NCBI GenBank assembly: GCA_014706385.1
Contig: JACGZH010000009.1
Coordinates: forward strand, 1,054,001-1,118,000
Reading direction: 5' to 3'
Origin: Phaffia rhodozyma
Lineage: Eukaryota; Basidiomycota; Tremellomycetes; Cystofilobasidiales; Mrakiaceae
DNA: 64,000 nucleotides
The position numbers and the translations under genes were made by a program. The notes beneath the pieces are model-generated. The model was not told the DNA's origin, did not search any database, and saw only the letters and a list, made by a program, of their open reading frames with translations. Of the stretch, positions 1-9,305 are shown piece by piece; the first letter of the stretch is position 1, and each line of letters opens with the position of its first letter.

Positions 1-2
1 CT

Positions 3-488
3 ATCTTTGGATTTGTTCTCTCCGGAGCGTACAACGCCCTAACTAAACACGAGAACATTGCCGCCTTTGCGGTTCTTTACGGACTTTTCCTCTCATTTGG
101 AGAACTTGGGCCCGGAAACAACCTTGGTCTTCTTGCCTCCAAGGCTATTGGCCCAACTGCAGTCCGTGGTACCCTGTATGGCGTGGCCGCTGCGGTTGGA
201 AAGGTTGGAGCTTTTGCTGGAAGTTATTGCTTTAAACCCATCATCGCCGATCTCGGAGGAAGTGGAACTTACGCCGGTGCAACAGGGCCGTTCTACATTG
301 CTTCTGCTCTAGCGATTTTTTCGGCTGGTATCACATACTTTTTCATTCCAAACATCGATGCTGATTATATGGAGAGGGATAATATCGAGTTTAAGGCATA
401 CCTCGAGGCTAATGGCTGGGATACATCCGCCATGGGTGAGATTATCGCACTGGATCCCGAATCTGCAGGACAGATGCAGAAATCGTAG
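3..488 (+). CDS. Git1-like MFS glycerophosphodiester/phosphate transporter (3' part)
   Basis: The last 161 codons of a major facilitator protein; the 5' end lies outside the window. The frame is open from base 3 to the TAG at 486-488 without an intron. Motifs typical of the Git1/phosphate:H+ symporter branch are visible: GELGPGNN followed by GLLASK, then a TAVRGTLYGVAAAVGK segment, a last membrane span near FYIASALAIFSAGITYFFI, and a hydrophilic tail. Family members import glycerophosphoinositol, glycerophosphocholine or phosphate across the plasma membrane. The exact substrate cannot be read from this fragment; another Pho84-type sugar/phosphate porter is the alternative. Confidence 0.8.
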   Translation: MFGFVLSGAYNALTKHENIAAFAVLYGLFLSFGELGPGNNLGLLASKAIGPTAVRGTLYGVAAAVGKVGAFAGSYCFKPIIADLGGSGTYAGATGPFYIASALAIFSAGITYFFIPNIDADYMERDNIEFKAYLEANGWDTSAMGEIIALDPESAGQMQKS

Positions 489-765
489 GGAGCGGATCTC
501 AGAGAAGCTCAACACTTTTCACCTCATATGTTTCTTCTTTATTAGTCTCTTAGATATTCTGTGTATAGTCAAACCCCCTTGTCTTCTATATAATCATCCT
601 CATACTTTATCCTATCAGACTGTATTCTGTCGCATTTTATCCTGACCACTTGCGGTTTTCTTACCATGGAATTCAACTTTCTTTCATATTTATTTTCTCC
701 TTTATCACTTGAACTCGCCAGTCCCGATATTTTATGACCCGTACGCCGATTTTTTCTTATTACAA

Positions 766-3111
766 ATGTACTCTGAGTCCCTAGGAGAAGTACAGCGTTT
801 CAAAGTGAGGGCGGTCGAAGAAATGAAAGCGAGGTAAAATCAATCAAATAAATTCATATATAGCCTTAGCTTAAATGCACGATACGACGTAAGCGATCTC
901 GAGCGATCTGTCCTGATTCTGTCTCCACACGTAGAGACCAATCCTTTGAACGAAGACAAAAACCCTTTGATAAGATCACTAATGGGTTTCCTCTATCCAT
1001 CTGTTGAAAGCCGACCAGCGGATGAATCAGAGGATGAAACACCTTTAACATCCGAGTCTGAGTTAGAGTCCGAAAACGAGGCGAACGGATCATCGTCTCG
1101 AAATGAAACTTCGATTCAAGATGACGAAGAACGGAGGTTGGGGTACGAACCAAGAAAGATCGTCACGTTGAATACAGAGCTAGGAATGGATAATTTAGGC
1201 TATGGGCTCTTGATCAAGATGGGCTGGAAAGGGTCTGGAGTCGGCTTGGGGATAGATGGGAAAGGTTCGTCCCTTTGCTACTGATATCTGGTATAGCATC
1301 AGAAGCTCAACGATCCGAAAAGGGACTTGTTCTTAATCCCGCTGGCACCAAAACAGGCAGGACGGAGCCGATTCCAATCAAGACTGCTGCTCCTGGTCTC
1401 GGTATTGGAAAACTCAAACAAGACACTAGAGTGATGGATGAGGTCATGCTCAAAGGTCGGAGGGATATGGAAAGCGAACGATGGGCCGGGATGAGTGTAG
1501 AGGAGAGAGCTCGGGGCGCTGTAAGTTTCTCTCGTTTTGTTCTTGCCTCACCACATATGAGCTGTTCTGACTTTACGGATGTCTATGTTCTATACATCAG
1601 GAGGTCGAGGCGAAAAAGACAGAGGTTAAGAGAGAAATTGCTGATACCCTGAGGGCTTTCTAGTACGCATATAATATCACTACGTCTCTTCAGTTCGAGG
1701 TGTTAATGTTAATGGCCGCTAACCGCCTTGGCTGTATTTATAGCTGCGAGGATTGTGCAAAACAGTACATAACATTCCCTCAGTTGAGTGAACATCTCAA
1801 CAGTTACGACCATCATCACACTGTAGTTCGTGTCATGCCCTTCTCTTTCTCTCTGTCCTTGTAAACATACTTATCTTATCAATCCGCTTTCAATCCTATC
1901 CACCATAATAGAGACTGAAAGGTCTTCAGGCAGCTCACCGAGCATCGACCTCTGGAACAGCTGATGAAAGACGGGAGAAAGAACGAAAAAGGGAGGAGAA
2001 AGAATTGATGAGAGCAATGGGTGTCAAAGTGCCTAAGGCAAAAAAGCCAAAGGTTGTGGTAGAAGGTGGGAACGGTGCTGGCGGTTCGATAGGAGGGTGG
2101 GGTGCATTCAAAGCTGGAGGTATAAAAGGCAAAAAGTCAACTTCACAACCTGGCCCACCGTCATTACCTCCTCCGTCAGCCTATCATGTCAGACCATCCT
2201 CTGCGTCTTCCTCGAGTGCACTAGCTCCTCCTCCTCCCCCCTCAGACTTTCCTCCTCCTCCACCTTCACCTCCACCTCCACCTCCTTCACTGTCGCATTC
2301 CTTCTCAGCTCAGCAACCGGCCTCATCACCGCCACCATTGCCGCCACCGTCATTGCCACCGCCGCCACCACCACCATCTGCTCAGTTCTTTGAATCGTCA
2401 AGCTTCAGATCATCAGTCAACACGTATCCGTATATGCCCAATATCTCATCCTCGTCAGAACTCAAGCACACATTTAAAACGCGTCACGAAGATCCCATCT
2501 CATCTGATTTGTACATATCTAATCAGGATACATCTGTTTCTTCTCTAGAAACATTCCCGCCTAAGGCATTCGGCTCAAACAAACCACCACCCATGTTCAT
2601 TGGATCCAAAAAATTGGATCAGAAGCCTGTAGAAACTCAGACGCGTCTGTCTTCGATCGGCGTGTCCATCTCTGAGAAACGAACTCAAAGGACGAATTCT
2701 GAGACAACTTCGGAAAGAGAAAGGGAGAGGGAAAGAGAAAGAAAAAGAGAGGGCGAGAGTGACAGAAGGAAAAGAAACAGATGGGGGCCGGAACGGTCAT
2801 CATCTGAGTATCTGCTTCCGTCTGATTCTGGGCATTCGCTGTATTCTCTTGGACGTTCTTCCAGCCAAGTGTCTTACTCCGATCGATATCCTGCACCCAT
2901 CAATCTAACTCACTCGGTATCCCCGATACCAGCCCCTCTTTCGCGTTCTCCTTTTCATCAACCAGGTCTACAGAGCCATCAGTATCCTACACCTGTCGGA
3001 ATATCATCCACTGATCTGGAACAAGAAAGCTCATATCGGTCTGATCATCCGAGACGTCCATCGAGTTACGATGAATCTCGAGAGAGCAGAAGTTGGACTG
3101 GACATAGATGA
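766..3111 (+). CDS. G-patch and C2H2 zinc-finger protein (GPATCH8-like)
   Basis: Model: 766-833, 894-1264, 1357-1520, 1601-1662, 1744-1822, 1912-3111. Splicing removes in-frame stops and joins a canonical G-patch (LGYGLLIKMGWKGSGVGLG continuing into GRTEPIPIK...GLG). It also joins a single C2H2 finger (CEDC...HLNSYDHHH) whose first cysteine codon follows an intron. The finger with its SYDHHH tail is typical of the GPATCH8/ZNF804 family, RNA-binding proteins linked to splicing. The last exon is disordered: several proline runs, then an Arg/Glu repeat around 2713-2760, then Ser/Pro-rich sequence. The ATG at 766 was chosen because it opens a coding-like first exon; an in-frame ATG at 982 is the fallback. 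Probably nuclear. Confidence 0.82.
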
Positions 3112-3486
3112 AAAGGGCTTTTTCATGCTAAAAGAAGAATTGAATGAAAGTTTTCATGTTTACTCTTGAGTAGAGTGTGTTCTGAAATAACCCGGCTACA
3201 TTGCTACTTGCGTGACGTTTCTGCGATGACACCACGGGACAGAGAGAATGAGTGCAATGCCAAGCTGTCGCTATATCTGTTTTCTTTGAGCTCCTCTTTG
3301 GTTGATAAACAACGGCGCTCTTGTCGGAACGGATATTTCGGACGGCCGGAGATAGCTTTTCCGATGGTCAAGACACATACAAAATGCTCCATCTGGACTG
3401 TCCGTCAAGTTCATACGATTCTTTAATCCTGAAATAGAGTCAAACGGGAAATCACTCGTAGTCTGAAGAGGTGCGGGCCCGTCTTT

Positions 3487-3512
3487 GAGACGGAAGTTTA
3501 TGCTTCCGTCTC
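3487..3512. repeat. Perfect 10-bp inverted repeat with 6-nt loop
   Basis: GAGACGGAAG at 3487-3496 is followed by a TTTATG loop and the exact complement CTTCCGTCTC at 3503-3512. As RNA it would form a strong hairpin about 370 bp after the G-patch stop codon. It could be a 3' UTR or terminator-proximal structure, or chance; no function is assigned. Confidence 0.8.
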
Positions 3513-4545
3513 GTTAAACGTGAGAGCGATGATGGTGACCCGGAAGATAGATGTGCGTGCCGCAGTCAGGATGGATGAGCAAAGCGTGTCTATTCAACCA
3601 CCGGATGATCATTCTTCACTGGTTTTACAAAAAACAAAAAAGAACAAAAGTTTTGCTGAAGCCCCTTTTCATTGATTTTTTCAAAATTGAGAGAGAAACA
3701 ACGACAAACCATATGTACTGTGCGAAGGCACTCGAATTGCAGTGGTATATGAGAGCAACAAACACACTGGATGTTGCAACACTAGGGTGACCTTGAAGCA
3801 ACAAGGAGAAAGAGAGATAAATAGTAAAGGAAGAGAACAAGGGGAGAAAACAAGAAAGAGAGCCGAACCGGGCTTGCCCAACACTTGGTTGCTAACTGTT
3901 CTCTCTACAGAGACACACTCGTAGAATTGATTAGGAGTGAGGAATTTCAAGTGCTGTTTGCCCGGCAAAGGTGTTGTGTTCATCCAATACGTGTTTCCTT
4001 TTCGCTTGTCAAAGAGAGCCGATAAAAGCCCGAAGTAGCAATCTGATTGGTTGCTTGTCAGATATGCCAAGACGAATGATGAAAGGTAATCTGATTTGAT
4101 GTGCCAGTAATTGCAGATTCAGCCAATCGAAAATGCTATTGTGCACGTAGTGGCACGCGGGTTTCGAGTCCGCAAACGCCCAGGTCTACGAAATCGACTG
4201 GGCCGAAGGAGGAGACCGGTCAGAATCAAGACATCCTTCCGCTCAGTTTCTCCCTCCAGTCCAATAAGACTAACGAACTCTTTCTCCGGTTATCGTTCCC
4301 ATGCTGTCCTACCCTTCTTTTACCTAGACGGAGCTGATCTGGGTGCCGGTCCCTACCTGAAACCTATAGACTGAAGGACAGAAGAGAATTTTCTTTTCTT
4401 TCCTTCATTTCTTCTGGCCGTCCGATTTCTCGAGTTCTATAAAGCTTACCCTGTTTATTAGCCCCTATTCTTCCCTTCCTTTTTCTTCAGTCTACCTTAG
4501 CTCACCAACTCTTCCTCTTCTTGGAATTGCATCCGTCGTCCTCCT

Positions 4546-4720
4546 TTCCTTTCCTTTCCTTTCCTTTCCTTTCCTTTCCTTTCCTTTCCTTTCCTTTCCT
4601 TTCCTTTCCTTTCCTTTCCTTTCCTTTCCTTTCCTTTCCTTTCCTTTCCTTTCCTTTCCTTTCCTTTCCTTTCCTTTCCTTTCCTTTCCTTTCCTTTCCT
4701 TTCCTTTCCTTTCCTTTCCT
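4546..4720 (+). repeat. (TTCCT)35 pentanucleotide microsatellite
   Basis: Thirty-five perfect TTCCT units (175 nt) on the plus strand end 15 nt before the start codon at 4736, so they form the 5' leader or core promoter of the MFSD1-like gene. The tract is an all-pyrimidine mirror-type repeat with an all-purine complement. That makes it prone to length change and to triplex formation. Lys/Glu/Arg/Gly ORFs on the minus strand are products of the repeat. Confidence 0.97.
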
Positions 4721-4735
4721 TCGCCAACCCTGACC

Positions 4736-6812
4736 ATGCAGTCTTCAACTCGCTCATCCAATTCTGATCCTTTCGTCAATGACGAGAAGATTCAAGAGAA
4801 GAACGAGTCTCTCGAAAGAAAGGTCTTTCCTATGCAGGCAGTTGCTTATGACGATGATGGATTCCCTATCGAGGAAACCATCGGCAAGGACATCTGTCAT
4901 CCTTGGAGATACAAGGGTAAGCAGGCAATCATTTCTCTGTTCTCAGCTCGGTTATTTCTTTTTACACCATCTGATTCACCTCTATCTTACAAAACCTCTT
5001 CCGTCTTTAGGACCCGCTTTGGCTTGTATCCTTCTTCTTACCCGTATGTACAGTTTCTCAAGTTGTTCCGATCTCTCTCATTGATGCTAGTTTGATAATA
5101 GTCCCTAACCCATTTCTTCTTACACAGTTGGTTCCAACTTCGCTGGCTCCGCACTTAGTCCTCTAAAGTCGACGCTCATCAAAGAGCTCAAAATTAACAA
5201 CGCACAGTACGGTGTGGTACGTCTTAGGAAGATTGTCTTTTCTTGCCCAGAAATGTATATATGCCGGGTATCATCTTATCAGATGAAGTCTGATCATCGT
5301 CTTATTCCATTGTCTGTTGATGTTTCTTCTCAGATCTCCTCTGCCTCTTCCCTTATCAACGCTGTTCTGCCTATTTTCTCTGGTATTGTAAGTAAATTAT
5401 GTAGGCCAACTGCTCTCAATCTCATAGGCATTGACATCCTCTCTTTCATAGGCTATCGATTATTACGGTTCTTCTTGGGGATCCATGGTGTCCAGTATTT
5501 TCATCTTCATTGGAGCTATTCTTGGTGGTGTGGGAGCTTCCACGAAATCTTACGGTCTTATCGTCGGTGGTCAGGTACGTTCCTCGTCCCCGTACAACAG
5601 AGCCTGGTTGAACATCTCACTGATAGCATTTCTTTCACACCATAGATTATCATGGGTTTCGGTTCAACCACCATCGAGACGGCCCAATCCAAGTTGTACA
5701 CTCACTGGTTCCGAGGAACTGCTAAGGGATCCGTAGGTGTCCTTGCGTTGGTTTACGGATTGGATATCGGAATTGGTCGAGTGTACAATGTCGTTGGTAA
5801 AGCTACAGCCGTTCCTATTCAAATATCCACTGGAAGCTGGACCTGGTCCTTCTGGGTTCCTGCCATCCTCTGCGGGGTCACCGTCTTCATTAACGCCGCC
5901 TACGTCGTCTTTGAGCGAAGATTGCCCGCTCGACACCAGATCGTCACCGGCCGAATGCTATCTGCTGAGAGCGAGAAAGCTGGAGTCAAGTCTCCCCACG
6001 GTCCTGGGTTCAAAGGAGCTCTCAACAAAGCCTGGGACGTTATTACCCTCTCCATCCGGCTCATTCCTGCTGCTTTCTGGATTCTTCCTCTTACCCAACT
6101 CCTCCAAGCTGGAACCGTCAACGCTTACACTTCCAACTTGGCTGACATCATCAAAGTAACCCGATTCTCTTCCACCCTGACCGCTGGTTACACCTCGGCC
6201 ATCGGGCAGATCATCCCCATTCTCTTGACCCCCGTCATCGGTTTCTTGTTTGATCTATACGGTCGACGAACGGCCTATATCAGTTTTACTGCCGCTCTTT
6301 GGGTGTTAGTCTTTGGTCTCCTTGGTTTCACCAGCGTTCACCCCATGGCACCCACAATCTTGGGATCCGTTGCCTTGGCTTTCAACTCTATTCCTTTCAT
6401 TGCTAGTATCCCTCTGTTAGTGCCCTCGCAGGCTTCCATTGGAGTTGCCTTTGGAATCTGGAAGTGTTTCAACTCTGCCGGATCAACCATCATGGATGTC
6501 AGCACCGGAGCCATTCAGGACTTAACCCCTACTGGAGAGAATACGTACAACACCGTCATCTGGCTCTTAATTGCCCTCAAGTCGGTCGACGTTCTCTTCG
6601 GAGCGTTCTACCACATTTTGGATCGGAAGTTCTTTGCAAGCGTTCTCTGGATGAACGAGAAACAGCGAGCCGAGATGGAGGCTACTCAGACTGAGCAGGA
6701 GGCTCAGGCCGGACTCAAGAAGCCAATCAAGATCTTCACCGTCATAGGTCTTGTTGCCATGACTGCCATGATTGTCACCGCCTATGTTCTCTACATCTAC
6801 TACTCTATGTAA
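4736..6812 (+). CDS. MFS transporter, MFSD1-like
   Basis: Model: 4736-4916, 5011-5043, 5128-5216, 5334-5387, 5452-5574, 5646-6812; all junctions keep frame (about 548 residues). A polar N-terminus precedes about 12 hydrophobic spans. Matches to the MFSD1 lysosomal dipeptide-uniporter group are visible: GSNFAGSALSPLKS in TM1, IMGFGSTTIETAQSKLYTHW with WFRG in TM4, and VPSQASIGVAFGIWKCFNSAG in the C-half. GRR between TM segments fits the MFS loop signature. Membrane location (vacuole or plasma membrane) and substrate are inferred. The start is the first ATG, in an ACCATG context just after the TTCCT array. A 16-C homopolymer directly follows the stop. Confidence 0.72.
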
Positions 6813-6828
6813 CCCCCCCCCCCCCCCC
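6813..6828 (+). repeat. C16 homopolymer after stop codon
   Basis: Sixteen consecutive cytosines begin immediately after the TAA (6810-6812) of the MFSD1-like gene, at the start of its 3' UTR. On the other strand this is a G16 run able to form a G-quadruplex. Confidence 0.95.
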
Positions 6829-7240
6829 TTCAGGGTTTACCATCTTTCCTCTTCTCCCTTAATGACTGCACATTGCATTACGATACAGTTTGTTTCTTCT
6901 TATCATTTTTCAATTATATATAAAGTACTACATCTTCCATCCTCTTGTTTCTCTAGATTTCATCCAGTCTTTTATTTTCTGACCTATTGATAGGAGACTA
7001 TCATCTAAAATCCTCATCAGCCCAGAAGAACTTTCGAATTATATGTGAAATCTTGAATTTCCAACACCTAAGTCACATAAGCAGTTGATCCGGTCGATCA
7101 TGAGGTAATCACAGCCACCCTCTTTACACAAAAAAGGAAAAGGAAGATGGTCCCATTTATATCTCTTCTTCCATTCGATCTCCATCTTCATCTCTTCCTT
7201 TTCGACTTTTCCATTCAATCTTTCTACATCTATCAGAAAC
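6829..7240. other. Intergenic region, no gene seen
   Basis: 3' UTR of the MFSD1-like gene followed by the pyrimidine-rich promoter and leader of the DUF7721-like gene. The leader (around 7165-7235) is rich in TCTTCC. No ORF with coding character is visible. Confidence 0.5.
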
Positions 7241-8849
7241 ATGGTTTGTCATAAAACCTTATCGTCGTCCGATCAAAGTTTTCAAAATTGAGCTTACCTA
7301 GTATCTCGTTCTCCGCACTCCTCTCTCACTCAGGACAACTTCATCAATGTTAGTCCGGTCCATATCATACTTACCTGCCTCTGCATTGGTCTGAGTATCA
7401 TGTATTCACACATGCGCATATACTTTACTGCAGCTCGCCAAGAAGGGCTACCAGGCGTATGAAGACGCCAACAACAACAACAATTCAGGTAGTAACCAGT
7501 ACCAGAATTCTGCTTCTCAAGAGCGATCCCATGCCCAGAGCCAACAGGATGACTACCGACAGACTTCTTCTAACCAGTCCTATGGATCCGAGAACTATGG
7601 ATCGTCTCATGGGGGGGTCGAAGCTGATGGTATGCCCCAAGTTGATTTAGTCTGAACATCAAACGTTCTCTTCTATAAAAGTACAAGGTTTAAACAATTT
7701 GGTTTGAGATGTTCAGTTGATGAGGATCAGGTGATCAAGTCTGCTCGAAAGCAATCCGATCGAGATGACGACGATGACGGCGAGGATTCAATGTGAGTGT
7801 TTTGACACGTTGAAGACATGCATCAGAACATAGAAGACTGAAAAGATATTTTTTCTCTTCTGAAGGTTTGGAAACGCTCTCGCTTTTGCCAAAAGTCGGT
7901 TCGGAACCGCTGAAAAGGCTAGCGAGCCAATCGACGAGGTTCGTTCTAACATCTCAATTTTGTTGTTTAGGTCTAATGCTCTTTAGACTGATTTATTGTT
8001 TCGGAACTGAATGAAACGACGAAATAAAACAATCATCTTAGACCAGAGCTCAAGAAGCCCACGCACAGGCTTACCGACAGGGCCAGGGCGCCAACATGGA
8101 CACCAACTCCCTTGGTATGGCTGCAGCTATGCAGGCCATGAAAGCGTTCACCGGAGGTAGCCAGTCCGGTTCTTCTTCCCAGAATGCTCAAGGGTCTTCT
8201 CAGATGGTGAGTGTTTGCGTCATCGGGTGGGATGCAACCTTAATGGAGTTCCCAGACTGAATGGCATTTTAAACATTCGGATAGATTGGAATGGCTATCA
8301 GCGAGGCTAGCAAGTTGTTTTCCAGTTCGTATTTTAGTCCTGTTGTCTATTATTCTTGTCATCCGCGACTTAATCTCATCCGGTTCATCTTCATTTGCTT
8401 GCCATTTTTAGAGACGGGTGGTGCTGCTGATGGAGGATCCAAGCAGGGTAGGTCGCTGCCCTTCCTATATGTTATCTCTTCTATGATTACTGATTCCAAG
8501 CATTCTTCCTTCTTCCTTCTGCCCTCGATCCAGATGTCATGAATGTCGCGGCTGGGATGGTGATGAAGGTTGGTTTTGGGGATTTGCCGGCCATTTAATG
8601 CATAACCTATCTCATTGTGTGTAAACTAATATCCCTATTACCTTTTTTCTGTATAGCTCGTCCTCCAAAGCAAGATGTCTGGTCTCATGGGAAGCTCTGC
8701 CACTGCCGCTAGTGGCGGAGGATCGTCCGCCAGCTCTCTCTTCAGTAAGTTTTAGACCTTCAGTGACCGGCTTCCAAGGGTCAGGATCTGACCTATTTGT
8801 ATATCCTTTTCTATCTTTGCTAGGCTTGGCTTCCCAGTTTCTGAAGTAG
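7241..8849 (+). CDS. DUF7721-like (beta-flanking type) fungal protein
   Basis: Eleven exons: 7241-7243, 7334-7348, 7434-7629, 7717-7792, 7866-7938, 8042-8206, 8285-8324, 8412-8447, 8534-8568, 8657-8744, 8824-8849. The first coding exon is only the ATG, which abuts the donor (ATG|GTTTGT). The protein begins MDNFINLAKKGYQAYED. A Gln/Asn/Ser-rich segment, an acidic RDDDDDGEDS patch and FGNALAFAKSRFG follow. Next come an Ala/Met-rich helical part (MAAAMQAMKAFTGG), a repeat-like GMAISEASKLFSKTGG, and VMNVAAGMVMKLVLQSKMSG. The start helix and repeated Ala-rich blocks resemble the small fungal family annotated DUF7721. Function is unknown; no signal peptide or membrane span is seen. Confidence 0.68.
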
Positions 8850-9305
8850 ATGCAGCTAGTTCTTTTCTTGCAAATATCTGCTGTATCGTATGATGATTAT
8901 AACATTTGTCTCGATAAAAGAGTTCCTCAGGAAATGAGCGGAAAGACAAGAAGAGAGAAGTCAAAAGAATCGAACTCCTATCTACATGAGGAGAAAGAAG
9001 TTATCAATACAAAGTTTGTGAAAGATTCCTAATCGAAGACTGTGATAAAATCAAATTCGCAATCTCGGAGATGACCAACGTGTCGGCCTCCTGCTTCTAT
9101 CACCTCCGCCCCAATTTTTCCTTCCCATCCCGTCACACGCGTTGACCTTCCGTTTCAAGAAAGAGGGCGAAAGTCTAAATTGCCTACCACGATACTTCCC
9201 ACACCAGCTCATCCACAGACCGAGGATATCCCTCTAGAAACTTTTGTACATACATCCTTTACTACACTTTCAAATAGAGGAGCACGAACCGAATATCAGT
9301 GGGCT
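8850..9305. other. Intergenic region upstream of PHO91-like gene
   Basis: 456 bp with no coding signal. It contains an AT-rich purine stretch (8930-9060), then CT-rich promoter sequence up to the ATG at 9306. An ACACGCG motif lies near 9135. No CACGTG or clear Pho4-type site was seen. Confidence 0.5.

Larger units (their letters stand above)
3112..4735. other. Long intergenic/5' leader region, no gene seen
   Basis: About 1.6 kb between the G-patch gene and the MFSD1-like carrier. Only short, composition-driven open frames occur. The region holds a perfect 10-bp inverted repeat (3487-3512), AT-rich purine stretches around 3630-3860, and a pyrimidine-rich promoter that ends in the pentanucleotide array at 4546-4720. 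Confidence 0.6.

Noticed and set aside
946..1284. Coding start of the G-patch gene at 946
   Set aside because: That position is TTG, not ATG. The frame continues upstream across a 60-nt intron to an ATG at 766.
1297..1356. In-frame segment reading EAQRSEKGLVLNPAG in the G-patch
   Set aside because: Its inclusion would interrupt the canonical G-patch. A CTTAAT branch point and ACAG acceptor at 1355-1356 mark it as intron.
2189..2401. Minus-strand Val/Ala/Glu ORF and plus-strand Thr/Ala ORF over the poly-proline region
   Set aside because: Out-of-frame shadows of the CCT/CCA/CCG proline codons.
4157..4173. tRNA T-arm-like sequence (GCGGG TTTCGAG TCCGC)
   Set aside because: No matching acceptor stem, D-arm or anticodon arm at the required distance upstream, and the loop is not the TTCRANY consensus.
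4492..4779. Minus-strand ORFs of repeating Lys-Glu-Arg-Lys-Gly
   Set aside because: They are translations of the TTCCT microsatellite; all three frames of the repeat are open, so openness carries no coding evidence.
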